Positions 1-8,923 are shown, counted from the first letter of the stretch. The stretch: DNA of 64,000 nt from Bacteroidota bacterium (GCA_013285825.1 JABDGV010000002.1:1-64000), one strand, 5' to 3'. The notes: generated from the letters alone by a model not told the origin. A program made the numbers and translations.

Positions 1-37
1 TGATCACTTCAATGAGGGTAAACGAGCGTGTACGCAC
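1..37 (-). CDS. pseudopilin, 5' end only (cut by window edge)
   Basis: Only the first 12 codons are present. A GTG start at 35-37 overlaps the TAG stop of the upstream pseudopilin (TAGTG). The translation reads M-R-T-R-S-F-T-L-I-E-V-I, which is the type IV prepilin signature: a short basic leader, then F-T-L-I-E-V. It would be a fourth pseudopilin of the type II secretion operon, processed by a prepilin peptidase at the inner membrane. Its position after the GspG-, GspH- and GspI-like genes suggests GspJ. The start is inferred from the motif and the overlap, and the rest of the gene is outside the window. Confidence 0.6.
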   Translation of the reverse strand, partial: MRTRSFTLIEVI

Positions 38-432
38 TACTTTTTCTTGGCTATACATAGCTCGATCTCTTTGAGTGTTTGATCATCTTCGCCTAGAATT
101 TTTAAAGCGATTAGTGCTGCTTGAGGCGATGTTTCGCTATCTTGATCAATGACTTCAAATGCAAGTGGGAAGCTATATTCAGATTTTCCGACAGATATTT
201 CGCACGAAGAGGCAGGAATGTCTTCCAGATTGCCTAGTTCTATATTGCCTTTAGCAACCAGAGAAACCCCTTCAACTAATGCATTATCAATAGCCAATCT
301 TTGTTTAAACTGGCTTGAAGCCCTCTGCACGAGAGCAAGCTCTTCACTCGGCGCCATAATCAATGGAGCCATAGCAACTGATGCAATCATAAGGCAGATA
401 ATGACTTCGAGGAGGCTGAAAGCTCTTTTCAT
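37..432 (-). CDS. type II secretion minor pseudopilin (GspI-like)
   Basis: 131 residues. The N-terminus MKRAFSLLEVIICLMIA is a prepilin leader: two basic residues, then A-F-S-L-L-E-V with the conserved Glu, and a hydrophobic helix to about residue 27. The remainder is a small globular domain rich in Glu and Leu. Minor pseudopilins cap the periplasmic pseudopilus that pushes substrates through the GspD secretin. The gene follows the GspH-like gene by four bases and overlaps the next pseudopilin start. The family is secure from the leader; the letter I is an inference from gene order. Confidence 0.75.
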   Translation of the reverse strand: MKRAFSLLEVIICLMIASVAMAPLIMAPSEELALVQRASSQFKQRLAIDNALVEGVSLVAKGNIELGNLEDIPASSCEISVGKSEYSFPLAFEVIDQDSETSPQAALIALKILGEDDQTLKEIELCIAKKK

Positions 433-436
433 CTTA

Positions 437-952
437 TTAAACTCCCTTCAGCGAACGAGCTTGGTAAATCTCATCGGGAAGGAGAAGCGGAGATAATCGC
501 GGTTCAATAGTTGGCAGAGAAACTGTGATTCTGTTTGAAGAGCCATTTTCAATAATAAGGCTTAAGTCCGACCTTTCAGAGCTGTATGTGGGTAAGATCG
601 ATAGCGATTCTGTTCGTTTATTGTCTTCTTCAAAATAAACATCGTTGACAGTTTCGGGCAAAGCGAGGTTTGTTTCAAAGTGGTGCCGTGTTGCCCCGGA
701 AACGAGTCCAGATACCTTCATTTTGATTAATTTATGATTCTCTTCCGTATCAATTGAAAGAGTGCATTCATTATTCAAAATGGTTGAGATCTGCACAGCT
801 CGGTGTAAAAGAACTTGGGCCGCAGCTTTTAGACGCGAATCACTATAGCGTGCGCGAGCTTTGGGTATGCTGAAGAGAGCAATACCCGAAGCGAGTGCTA
901 CAATAATGAGGGCTGTTATTACCTCGATTAAAGTTAAGGCGCGTTGACGCAT
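437..952 (-). CDS. type II secretion minor pseudopilin (GspH-like)
   Basis: 171 residues. The N-terminus carries MRQRALTLIEVITALIIVALASG, in which A-L-T-L-I-E-V is the prepilin cleavage and methylation motif and the following stretch is the transmembrane/polymerisation helix. The C-terminal body (residues 35-171) has the alternating hydrophobic pattern of a pseudopilin beta-domain, ending in a proline-rich tail. It starts directly after the gspG stop (952/953) and so is translationally coupled. The next gene begins four bases after its stop. Assignment as GspH rests on position after gspG and on length; a generic prepilin-like protein is the alternative. Confidence 0.7.
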   Translation of the reverse strand: MRQRALTLIEVITALIIVALASGIALFSIPKARARYSDSRLKAAAQVLLHRAVQISTILNNECTLSIDTEENHKLIKMKVSGLVSGATRHHFETNLALPETVNDVYFEEDNKRTESLSILPTYSSERSDLSLIIENGSSNRITVSLPTIEPRLSPLLLPDEIYQARSLKGV

Positions 953-1345
953 CTATTTTTTCTTACTATTTATGTACTTGGTATATTCGTCTGAATGTAC
1001 TTTGATCTCAGCATTGCCTGAGTCATTGGATACTTGGACATCATATTGTTTGCCCCAGCCATCCTTAATATATTCATCAGGGTTTTTGATAAGAGGAGAC
1101 ATTTGGATGATCTTTTTCCAGTCGCCCTGCTGATACTTCTGAAGCTCATCGCTATTTTCTGCAAAGTAGATGGCAAGTATTGTTTCAATACGGCTCATCC
1201 CCTCTTTTGTTTTGAATGCCTTTCCTTCATTCAAACTTCCGCGGTAATTATACGCGATAGCACCAGTGATGGTTGCGATAAGGATCATCACAATAATCAT
1301 TTCAATTAAAGTGATGGCCCGTTTTTTTCTTTTTTGGTTATTCAT
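953..1345 (-). CDS. gspG: type II secretion major pseudopilin GspG
   Basis: 130 residues, near the usual mature GspG size. The basic leader MNNQKRKKR is followed by A-I-T-L-I-E-M-I-I-V, the prepilin motif with conserved Glu, then a hydrophobic helix to about residue 30. The C-terminal half has the GspG-type pattern 'P-D-E-Y-I-K-D-G-W-G-K-Q-Y-D-V', where major pseudopilins carry their W-G-x-x-Y element, and ends with an acidic stretch. It polymerises into the pseudopilus in the periplasm. It lies 21 bases after gspF in the operon. Confidence 0.88.
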   Translation of the reverse strand: MNNQKRKKRAITLIEMIIVMILIATITGAIAYNYRGSLNEGKAFKTKEGMSRIETILAIYFAENSDELQKYQQGDWKKIIQMSPLIKNPDEYIKDGWGKQYDVQVSNDSGNAEIKVHSDEYTKYINSKKK

Positions 1346-1366
1346 ATATATTCCTTATATAAAAAT

Positions 1367-2563
1367 TTACGGATTCATATCGAATCCAGAGCTAAAATCC
1401 GAAAGCGGAAGAAGGATTGCCAGAAGAGTCGACCCTACCATCACACCCATAATTAATAAAAGCGCTGGTTGTAAAAGCGATAAAGTGCGGTTCAGCAGGC
1501 GATCAGCTTCTTCTTCGTACATTTTCCCAACCTCTTCAAGAATCGGGTCAAGACGGCCCGTTTCTTCACCGATTCGAAACATTCTTGAAAAGAGAGGAGG
1601 GATCTGTTTTATGCTGCCAATTTCAGTACTAAATCTGCTTCCCTCTATCATCTTATCTCGAGCAGATGAGATTGATTCTTCTAACGTCTTATTATACAGA
1701 GCCTCTTTAGCAAGGTCAATAGCTTGTGCTAAGGGTATGCCTCCTGAAAGAAGCATCGACAAAGTCGTAGCAAACCGACCTAAGCTCGAGTGGATGATAA
1801 ACGAGCCAATAATTGGAAGCTTCATGAGCTGTTTCTCAATTCGCTTCATGCCGTTTCGTTTAAGCCAAAAGTAAAAAGCAACGCCGGAACCTAATAGTGC
1901 ACATAATAAAATGGGCCAGGTAGTTGTAAAAAAATGGCTCAAGGATAGGATGAGAGATGTAAAGGGAGGAAGCGCCTTTCCTTCGAAAAGCCCTTCTAAG
2001 GCTGGGATTACAAAGCCCATAAGTATAGAAAAAGCGACGATAAGCAATACGAAGAGGGTTACGGGGTAGATAAGCGCAGATACAAGCTGCTTTCGGACTC
2101 TATTGCTTTTTTGGTAAAAAAGGGCAATCTTTTCCAAACACATGCCCAAAGCGCCAGCAGATTCTCCAGCTTGAACAGCCGCTCTAAATAGCGGAGGAAA
2201 GCTATCAGGAAATTCTCCTAAGGACTTGCTAAAGCTTTGGCCCCGTTTAATTCTGTCTGTTAGAGCTTCGATGATGCCGTGATATTTTTCACCTCGAGCC
2301 TGCTCTTCGAGGGCAATTAAGCTTTCGTGAAGAGGCACTTGCGCTTGGATAAGCTGTGAAAGCTGTGTTGTAAAAAGCACTAATGCCTCGAAGTCAAACT
2401 GGGAAGAAGTTGAGGGTGATTTGGCTTTCGTCTCTTGGATATCGAGAAGAAGAATGCCTTGAGTTTTGACCTTCTCTTTTGCTTCTGCCAACGAATGGGC
2501 GTCTATCAGGCCACGACTTCGTTTGCCATTCGTCGAAATTGCTTTATAGATAAAGGTGGCCAT
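1367..2563 (-). CDS. gspF: type II secretion inner-membrane platform protein GspF
   Basis: 398 residues from the ATG at 2561-2563 (MATFIYKAIS), the canonical GspF/PilC N-terminus; an upstream in-frame ATG at 2578 would add five residues from the neighbouring palindrome and is less likely. Two GspF domains are seen: residues about 65-185 and 265-390, each ending in hydrophobic segments (about 165-190, 215-235, 370-392). Repeated motifs include Q-A-G-E-S-A-G-A-L and R-I-G-E-E-T-G-R-L, typical of the family. It links the GspE ATPase to pseudopilus assembly. It is separated from gspE by a 158-bp inverted repeat, unlike the tight spacing elsewhere in the operon. Confidence 0.93.
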   Translation of the reverse strand: MATFIYKAISTNGKRSRGLIDAHSLAEAKEKVKTQGILLLDIQETKAKSPSTSSQFDFEALVLFTTQLSQLIQAQVPLHESLIALEEQARGEKYHGIIEALTDRIKRGQSFSKSLGEFPDSFPPLFRAAVQAGESAGALGMCLEKIALFYQKSNRVRKQLVSALIYPVTLFVLLIVAFSILMGFVIPALEGLFEGKALPPFTSLILSLSHFFTTTWPILLCALLGSGVAFYFWLKRNGMKRIEKQLMKLPIIGSFIIHSSLGRFATTLSMLLSGGIPLAQAIDLAKEALYNKTLEESISSARDKMIEGSRFSTEIGSIKQIPPLFSRMFRIGEETGRLDPILEEVGKMYEEEADRLLNRTLSLLQPALLLIMGVMVGSTLLAILLPLSDFSSGFDMNP

Positions 2564-2566
2564 ATA

Positions 2567-2724
2567 TATACACATCATGATTCAAGAATTGGCTTTGCCT
2601 TCAGCAACATCTCAGCCAGTCTGTTAAAAAATCTTACTAATAGTATACTATTGGTGCGATTTTTTAACAGACTGGCTAAGCGTTGCTTTTGCCAAATTCC
2701 AACTCTTGAATCATGATGTGTATA
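2567..2724. repeat. 158-bp imperfect palindromic element between gspE and gspF
   Basis: The left arm (2567-2633) and right arm (2658-2724) are inverted copies that match almost perfectly at both ends (TATACACATCATGATTCAAGA outside, AGCCAGTCTGTTAAAAAATC inside) with a mismatched middle. The loop 2634-2657 contains its own palindrome TAGTATACTA. The element fills nearly all the space between the gspE stop (2727) and the gspF start (2563). It could be a MITE-like insertion, or act as an mRNA stability or attenuation hairpin within the operon. Confidence 0.85.
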
Positions 2725-2726
2725 GC

Positions 2727-4352
2727 CTATTCCTCATCTACACGAGTAACGCGCCAGACCTCTTGCTTAGTGGTAATGCCCTCTTCGACCAGCTGCAAGC
2801 CATGGTCTTTAAGCTTGGTCATACCCTCTCGAAGTGCTATAGAACTTATAGGGCTCGCTTCTGCGCTTGTCATGATTTGCCGTTTAATTGCAGGAGTTAT
2901 GGTCATAAGTTCATAAATACCGCATCTTCCAATAAAACCACTGCCATGGCAGTGCGTACAACGACGTTTAGTCCCTTCGTCAGGAGCTTCCCTGCATGAT
3001 GGGCATAAAGTTCTGACAAGCCTTTGAGCTAATACTCCAATGCAGCAAGAAGCGATGAGGTAGGGCTCAATTCCCATATCGACCAATCGGGTGATTGCAG
3101 ATGGGGCATCGTTTGTGTGGAGTGTTGAAAGTACAAGGTGGCCCGTAAGTGCGGATTGAATGGCAATTTCGGCCGTTTCTTTATCGCGAATTTCACCAAT
3201 CATGATGATGTCGGGGTCTTGGCGTAAGATATGGCGAAGGCCTGCAGCAAAGGTAAGGCCGATCTTTGGGTGTACACCCATTTGTGAAATACCTTTAAGC
3301 CGATATTCAACTGGATCTTCAACAGTCATGATATTGGTATCACGATCGGAAAGCTCGGTAAGGGCGCTATAAAGGGTTGTTGTTTTACCACTGCCTGTAG
3401 GACCAGTAACCAATACAATCCCCTCGGAAAAGCCTATTTGGCGGCGGAATTCAGTTAAGATAGTGTCCGGCATCCCGATCTTATCAAGACCTAAGACGAT
3501 ATTTCCTTTGTCTAGAATACGCAGTACGATTCTTTCACCATTGGCTATGGGGAGTGTGCTGACGCGAAAATCAAATTTTTTAGCACCCATGCGCATCTTG
3601 ATGCGGCCATCTTGAGGAAGTCTGCGCTCAGCAATGTCCATTTTGGACATAACTTTTAGCCTCGTTGTAATGGGCATTTTTAGCTCTTCTGGAGGCGAAA
3701 GATGGTCGTGGAGGACGCCATCAACTCTTAGGCGAACTAAAAGGCCATTTTCTCGAGGTTCAAAATGAATATCGGATGCTCCCTGCCGGATTGCCTCTGA
3801 GATCGAGAGGTTGACTAAGCGGACAGAGGGTGCTTGATCCGGGGTGTCTTCGAGAAGGTCATAAAGATCTGTTTCATCAGTAAGGCCGACAATTTCTTCA
3901 CTTTCTCCAGCTGCATGGATAATTTGAGAGGCGGTGTTTTGATTGTGCTGGTAGAGAGTGTCGATGGTTTCAATGATGATTTCTCTTGGAGCATACACAA
4001 TCTCGATGGGCCTTTTTACGAGGAGATGAGCCTCTTCTATAGGGTCGATAAGCAGGGGATTATGTGTTGCTAAAAGCAGTTTTCCTCCCTCTTCAGAAAA
4101 AATCACAATAAGGTTTTTTTTCACGAACGAGTAGGGAAGGAGAACTTCGGGCGGGTGAAGAACAGCCCTTTCCTTGAGGTTGATAATTGAATGAATACCG
4201 AGTGCTTCTGCATGGGCTGCAGCGCTAGATGAGCTCTGCCGCTCTTCATCTCTTAGGTTCGATACAGCGTCATCTGCTTCATCTGATTTTTTTCTTTTAA
4301 GCAGCTTTTTGAGCTTATCAAACTGTTTTTGCAATGTTTCAAGATAGCTCAT
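2727..4352 (-). CDS. gspE: type II secretion ATPase GspE
   Basis: 541 residues, usual for GspE. Residues 1-150 form the N1E/N2-type domain with a charged start. The catalytic core has Walker A G-P-T-G-S-G-K-T-T-T at about 317-326, the Asp box with V-E-D-P-V-E-Y, a Walker B segment (I-I-M-I-G-E-I-R-D), and the His-rich T-G-H-L-V-L-S-T-L-H-T-N-D segment. A tetracysteine zinc motif (C-P-S-C ... C-T-H-C) lies near residues 455-475, as in most GspE/PilB proteins. It powers pseudopilus assembly from the cytoplasm. Its start overlaps the gspD stop by four bases (ATGA), indicating translational coupling. Confidence 0.95.
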   Translation of the reverse strand: MSYLETLQKQFDKLKKLLKRKKSDEADDAVSNLRDEERQSSSSAAAHAEALGIHSIINLKERAVLHPPEVLLPYSFVKKNLIVIFSEEGGKLLLATHNPLLIDPIEEAHLLVKRPIEIVYAPREIIIETIDTLYQHNQNTASQIIHAAGESEEIVGLTDETDLYDLLEDTPDQAPSVRLVNLSISEAIRQGASDIHFEPRENGLLVRLRVDGVLHDHLSPPEELKMPITTRLKVMSKMDIAERRLPQDGRIKMRMGAKKFDFRVSTLPIANGERIVLRILDKGNIVLGLDKIGMPDTILTEFRRQIGFSEGIVLVTGPTGSGKTTTLYSALTELSDRDTNIMTVEDPVEYRLKGISQMGVHPKIGLTFAAGLRHILRQDPDIIMIGEIRDKETAEIAIQSALTGHLVLSTLHTNDAPSAITRLVDMGIEPYLIASCCIGVLAQRLVRTLCPSCREAPDEGTKRRCTHCHGSGFIGRCGIYELMTITPAIKRQIMTSAEASPISSIALREGMTKLKDHGLQLVEEGITTKQEVWRVTRVDEE

Positions 4353-6856
4353 TGAATCTGATCCGGCGTTTTAAAGAGCAGTTCTAAACTGCGTTCAAAG
4401 AGGAATCTCTTTTCTTTTATACGAGCTTCTTCAACTTCTTTTAAAAAGTCCGGGGTATCACCGGGACGCTTGAGAAGGTCTTCGCGGCGAAGCTTTCTCA
4501 TTTCTTCTTGAGCGTCAGGGACGATTCGAGGTGTAATAAAGACAAACATCTCAGTGCTGTGGGAAGTTAAGGCAGTTGTGCTGAAGAGCTTGCCAATCCC
4601 AGGAAGCTCTCCTAAGAAGGGAACAGACTCTTGGGTGCCATCCTGAGTTTTTCTGCGAAGTCCGCCAATAATAACAGTCTCGCCATCTGCAACGCGTACT
4701 TCGTTTTTCACGTTGCGTCTAGTCACCGATGGTCGATCATGGTCTCCTGGCCTTGTTGTGTCAAAGATGAGGTCTGTTGCAAGAGTAATGAACTTTTGTT
4801 CCGTAGAGTTATGTTCATCATCATCAACCTTTGCGTGGATGGTCGGAGTAATTTGGATAGTAATACCATATTCCGCTCGGGTATAGGAATTTTCTACTTT
4901 ATCGTGGCCAAAGGGAACCGCTCCCGTATTGATCGAAATTTGATCAACAACTGCGATCTTAGCAGGTGTTTGGTTGACGGTAGTTACGCTTGGGTTGGCG
5001 TTGATCTGGATGTTTTCCTGGGTCAGAAGGAACTGGAAGACCAAATCAAAGGGTAGAAAGCCAGTCTTAGCTCTGGACATGGCATATTCGAGAATTCCTT
5101 TACTAAATTCAGGAACAAAGTTGTCAAGCTTATCGGTGTAGGGGTCTTCTGGTTCTTTGCCCTCTTCCCCATCCTTATGTTTATGTTTGTGGTGACGTCT
5201 TTCGCCTCTATCGTGATTATTCCAGACAAGGCTGTCTCTGTGCTTTTTGGAGGCTGCATGGCCCATTCTCAAGAGGTTCATGCCAAATGAGCTGCTGTCG
5301 CCAATACGCTTTTCAAATAACAGCACATCGATCTGAACCATCTGCTTAGGAACATCAAGCTTATGGACAAGCTCTTTAAGCTTTGGAAGGATGTAGTTTT
5401 CAACTACCATGACGATGGAGTTAGTTTTTGGATCAACGATAAAGTTTTCGTTGAGCGACCCAGATTTTTGCTTTTCTGGAGTAGATGGAGCAATAAGGGG
5501 AGGTGCTTGAACAACAGTTCCAGGCTGAGCAGGTTCTGGCGTCTTAATTTTCTGTTCAACTACTCGTATAGAAGGAGTTATCGGATTTTTTGGTGTAGCA
5601 GGCTGATTCAAATTAAGGAGGCGTCCATACACCTGGCTTAACACTTTAGCTAGCTCTTCAGCTTCTGAGTGGCGGCAGGCATACCAGTAAATGGTCCGTT
5701 CTTGGACATCGCCTATAGTTGATTCAACATCTTCAATAATTTTGCATGCTTTATCAATTAAGTCTTTTGCACCTACAAGAAAGAGAGATTGGCCAGGGTG
5801 TTTTAAGAGAACCACTTTTAGCCCTTGAATGGGCTCTTGTCCAAACAGGGGCAAACCGCCCTTATCTCCATGACCCATCATTATAGGGTTGTCAGATCGC
5901 CCTGCATCCGTGTCAAAAAGAGCTCCCAGCATTCGGGCCATCTCTTCTGCATTGCCCTTCTGCAAGGTCACAAGGCGCCATGTATTGCTAAGCTTCGGGG
6001 ATGTGATAAACCCTGCAATTTTCAATAGCTCATTTAATTCGCGTACATAACCAATAATCAGGATTGAGCCGCCAACTTGCTGGATCGAAATCTGTTCTTG
6101 AGGGGAAAATTTCTCCAGAAACTGCATAACCCTTCGGACATCGGCAGGTTCCGGAGTGAGTAAAAATGCTACTTTGTCCTCATCTGACATGAGCATGAGC
6201 TCATCTCTTGAATCTGTGAGGGTTGCAAGGCCCGAGGGGTTGATTCTGAGGAATGAAAGCTGCCGTAAGAAGGGGCTTACTTCTTTAATACCTATTCCAT
6301 AACCTGCAAGAACAAGCTCAAGCATCTCTCCCCACAAGGCTCTGGGGACGGAAAGCTGTGATGAAATATGAATCTTCAAGCCGGAAATTTCTGGAGGCAT
6401 CACATAGACATAGTTTGAAGAGCCATAATCGATAACGAGCTGCCCGATTGTTGTGTCAGGTTGGTGCCAAAGAGCGTCAAAATCCTGGTCTAAAGATTCT
6501 TCAGAAGTCTTTTTCCACTGCTCTTCAAGAAGAGAGATAGATTCTTTTAGGGGGCGGATTTTCTCTAATTGTTTCTGAGTCTCTTCGTTAAGAATTTCGG
6601 CTGATGCTTTTGCGTTAATAAGCGTATTAAATTGCACGCTTGCTTTTAGATACGTTTTCTCGAGTTCTTCGCGTTTGATCGTTAATTCGGCATTAATTGC
6701 TTTTAGCGTATTTTGATTAGCCTCATTCGAAGTGCTTTTATTTTCGATCAAGGCAGTTCTTTTTTCATTTAAAGAGACAGCGGTAAGATCTATATTTGCA
6801 AAGGGCAAATAAGATAGGACTAACACTGAAGCTATGTACAATCGTTGCGTGATCAT
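4349..6856 (-). CDS. gspD: type II secretion outer-membrane secretin GspD
   Basis: 835 residues with a Sec signal peptide (about 1-22). Residues 30-120 are predicted coiled coil, an N-terminal addition not seen in standard GspD. N-domain (KH-like) repeats cover roughly 150-480. The C-terminal secretin domain (about 590-800) has V-P-F-L-G-E-L-P-G-I-G-K-L-F and an F-V-F-I-T-P-R-I-V strand. A His/Lys/Glu-rich low-complexity insert lies near residues 545-570. It forms the outer-membrane pore. Its ATG overlaps the stop of the upstream membrane protein by four bases. Confidence 0.93.
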   Translation of the reverse strand: MITQRLYIASVLVLSYLPFANIDLTAVSLNEKRTALIENKSTSNEANQNTLKAINAELTIKREELEKTYLKASVQFNTLINAKASAEILNEETQKQLEKIRPLKESISLLEEQWKKTSEESLDQDFDALWHQPDTTIGQLVIDYGSSNYVYVMPPEISGLKIHISSQLSVPRALWGEMLELVLAGYGIGIKEVSPFLRQLSFLRINPSGLATLTDSRDELMLMSDEDKVAFLLTPEPADVRRVMQFLEKFSPQEQISIQQVGGSILIIGYVRELNELLKIAGFITSPKLSNTWRLVTLQKGNAEEMARMLGALFDTDAGRSDNPIMMGHGDKGGLPLFGQEPIQGLKVVLLKHPGQSLFLVGAKDLIDKACKIIEDVESTIGDVQERTIYWYACRHSEAEELAKVLSQVYGRLLNLNQPATPKNPITPSIRVVEQKIKTPEPAQPGTVVQAPPLIAPSTPEKQKSGSLNENFIVDPKTNSIVMVVENYILPKLKELVHKLDVPKQMVQIDVLLFEKRIGDSSSFGMNLLRMGHAASKKHRDSLVWNNHDRGERRHHKHKHKDGEEGKEPEDPYTDKLDNFVPEFSKGILEYAMSRAKTGFLPFDLVFQFLLTQENIQINANPSVTTVNQTPAKIAVVDQISINTGAVPFGHDKVENSYTRAEYGITIQITPTIHAKVDDDEHNSTEQKFITLATDLIFDTTRPGDHDRPSVTRRNVKNEVRVADGETVIIGGLRRKTQDGTQESVPFLGELPGIGKLFSTTALTSHSTEMFVFITPRIVPDAQEEMRKLRREDLLKRPGDTPDFLKEVEEARIKEKRFLFERSLELLFKTPDQIQ

Positions 6857-8238
6857 TCCACTTCCTCTTCCTCTAGGTCATTCGTATCAACTACATCGTC
6901 AGAAGAATCATCATCTGAGTCATCATATGTGTCATCGTCATCATCGTCTGAATTTTCTTGGTCTTTCTGATCGTTTGTTTGCGCAGATCGATATAACGGT
7001 AATGAAAATTCTTGCCATAATATTCTGCTTGGGTCAATTAAAATTCCTGTTAAGACGGACTGATTGTTAATTTTTTTGATCCCATCAAGCGCCAAAAGAG
7101 TTCCTTGCACCTGGCCGTTTAAATATTCTTCAAGCAGCTGTTGCGACTGAATGGGAAGTATACCATCTTTCGTTTGTAGAAGCCATTCATCAGCCTGGAT
7201 TAAAGTTCGGTTATGGCTCAGCTCTGCGATAAGCTTGGTTCGAGATCTAGCTCCAAGCAGTTTTATGGGGAAATTGGGGTTGAGTGCAGGGGCAGGGATT
7301 TTAGGAAGATCAATTGAGATTTGAGCCTTGCCTGTCGTATCCCAGAGCGTAAAATGGAGTATATTATCATCTCTGCGAGTAAGTCGTAGGAGCGGTTTAG
7401 TAGTAGATTCAGGACCCAAAACTACAGGTTGAAAACGGCCGTTGTCATAAGTAAAACAATCTCCAGGAGATGCCCAAAGAGCATATGTTTCTCCGTCACG
7501 CCCAAAGAGAATGAGTTCTTTTTCAGACTTTTCAGAGTCTTTCTCAAACACTTCAAAGATGACATCTTTGCCGTGCCAGACAGCGCCCATTTTTGAAAAA
7601 AGTGCAGGATCAGCAGTATAAGCACCTATTTCAAATGCTTGAGCTATCTGTTCTTGAGGAGGCAATGGGGTGACGGGCACACGAAATGTTGCAAGTTCAG
7701 CTGGAGATCGTATGATTTCGCCTTTCGTATCTTGTAAATAGACGTTGATTTCAGCTTCGCGTTCTAAAGGCTGTACTTCTAGCCAAAAAGGAGTTGTCTC
7801 TTCGCCTTCAGCCAGAGTCCATTTTCCAAAGCCTTGTCCAAATTGAAATTTGAGGTAAACCTTCTTAAGAGCCTGGACTGAGTAGCTTTTGTTTTGTCCC
7901 CGAATCCCTATGCGTACGAAGGTTGTGCTGGTGTCTGAGTCGGGTCTGCAATTTGCACCGTAGTAGATTAAATGTTGCCGAAGGTCTGGTACTCTCTGGT
8001 CATATCCTCCAAGCTTTAATTTCAAGAATGAGGTTTGGAAAGCCTTTTCAAGATCTTCCTTGGGAGTGCTTTCATATCCAGATGGGTGGGGCCTTACAAT
8101 AAGCGGTTCATCAAAGTGATTATTTTGAGTAAAAAATGAGCTGAGCCAAGGGCAAATAAAATAAATAGCGATGAAGATGAGTACAAAAATAAGCAGGAGA
8201 AGATTTATTCGTCTCAGAACTTCTCGAGTTAACTTCAT
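6853..8238 (-). CDS. membrane-anchored protein with acidic tail, first gene of the type II secretion operon
   Basis: 461 residues. A single transmembrane helix (about 12-33) follows a basic N-terminus, leaving a large predicted periplasmic region of beta-rich character. The last 45 residues are extremely acidic (runs of D and E). I do not recognise a known domain. It occupies the place gspC usually has directly upstream of gspD, and has the GspC topology (short cytoplasmic tail, one helix, periplasmic body), but it is longer than GspC and no homology-region or PDZ motif is obvious. Four-base overlap with gspD makes a role in the secretion apparatus likely. Confidence 0.6.
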   Translation of the reverse strand: MKLTREVLRRINLLLLIFVLIFIAIYFICPWLSSFFTQNNHFDEPLIVRPHPSGYESTPKEDLEKAFQTSFLKLKLGGYDQRVPDLRQHLIYYGANCRPDSDTSTTFVRIGIRGQNKSYSVQALKKVYLKFQFGQGFGKWTLAEGEETTPFWLEVQPLEREAEINVYLQDTKGEIIRSPAELATFRVPVTPLPPQEQIAQAFEIGAYTADPALFSKMGAVWHGKDVIFEVFEKDSEKSEKELILFGRDGETYALWASPGDCFTYDNGRFQPVVLGPESTTKPLLRLTRRDDNILHFTLWDTTGKAQISIDLPKIPAPALNPNFPIKLLGARSRTKLIAELSHNRTLIQADEWLLQTKDGILPIQSQQLLEEYLNGQVQGTLLALDGIKKINNQSVLTGILIDPSRILWQEFSLPLYRSAQTNDQKDQENSDDDDDDTYDDSDDDSSDDVVDTNDLEEEEVE

Positions 8239-8314
8239 GGAAGAAAAAAAGCCTTCTTTACATTCGATTTAAGAAAAGTGTATCAGAGTAGTGAAATCAA
8301 TTGGAGATGAAAAT

Positions 8315-8740
8315 ATGACTACCCCAACAAATACTGATCCACAAAAGGATAAACCAAATCCGGAAAAAAGTGGTGCAAAAGAAAAGATGACCGCAGAAAA
8401 ACCTACTATGATTGGCGGCGCTGTTGATATGGCAAGAAATAATATAGGCGATACGCTTGCATATATTATTTTAATCGGCGGTCTTATCCTCTCGTTCTTC
8501 CACTCATTCATAGGCGGGATGATTGTGGGCTTTGTGATGGGTCTATATTTCTCTAAAAAAGTGTTTGCGATGACGAATGAGTTTAAAGATTTTATTTCCC
8601 ACGAAGGTATTTTCCACGGCTTCATTGTGGTCGCATCCGTTGCAGCTCTTGCAATTTCTGCTCCTGGGCTTTGCTTAGGGTTGTTTATTGGAGCAATTGC
8701 TCGGCCGCTCTTTGGAAAAAATATTTCGCCTGAAGAGTAA
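8315..8740 (+). CDS. small membrane protein of unknown function
   Basis: 141 residues from the ATG at 8315, which is preceded at good spacing by TTGGAG; an earlier in-frame GTG at 8291 would add eight residues but lies before that ribosome binding site. Residues 1-30 are hydrophilic and rich in Lys, Pro and Glu. Two or three hydrophobic helices follow (about 47-80 and 108-135), with small-residue patterns such as G-G-L-I-L-S-F and A-L-A-I-S-A-P-G. It is transcribed divergently from the type II secretion operon. I do not recognise the family. Confidence 0.6.
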   Translation: MTTPTNTDPQKDKPNPEKSGAKEKMTAEKPTMIGGAVDMARNNIGDTLAYIILIGGLILSFFHSFIGGMIVGFVMGLYFSKKVFAMTNEFKDFISHEGIFHGFIVVASVAALAISAPGLCLGLFIGAIARPLFGKNISPEE

Positions 8741-8778
8741 ATGCCTGAAGAGTAAGTGAGAGTAGAGCAGTAAAAAAT

Positions 8779-8846
8779 TTACCACAGAGATCACAGAGTG
8801 CACAGAGAATAATTCATCTCTGTGCACTCTGTGATCTCTGTGGTAA
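8779..8846. repeat. perfect 30-bp inverted repeat (ACCACAGAG family)
   Basis: Arms 8779-8808 and 8817-8846 are exact inverted copies separated by an 8-base loop. The arm contains ACCACAGAGATCACAGAG, a motif common in intergenic palindromes of many bacteria. A related half-copy lies near 31067-31096. A run of A on the left side means it could act as an intrinsic terminator for minus-strand transcripts. It lies between the small membrane protein gene and mutY. Confidence 0.85.
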
Positions 8847-8923
8847 AAAATAAAGCAACTTCAGTGGTTCATTTTTTCTTTTGCTATTGGTTATAGTTTC
8901 CAGATCACTACCCTCTTTCACTA

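Noticed and set aside
1266..1874. A 202-codon plus-strand frame opposite gspG/gspF
   Set aside because: Both minus-strand genes are strongly supported; the antisense product has composition typical of shadow frames.
8741..8760. A second copy of the CCTGAAGAGTAA end as a gene duplication
   Set aside because: Only about 14 bases (TGCCTGAAGAGTAA) are repeated at the gene's 3' end; too short to call more than local slippage.
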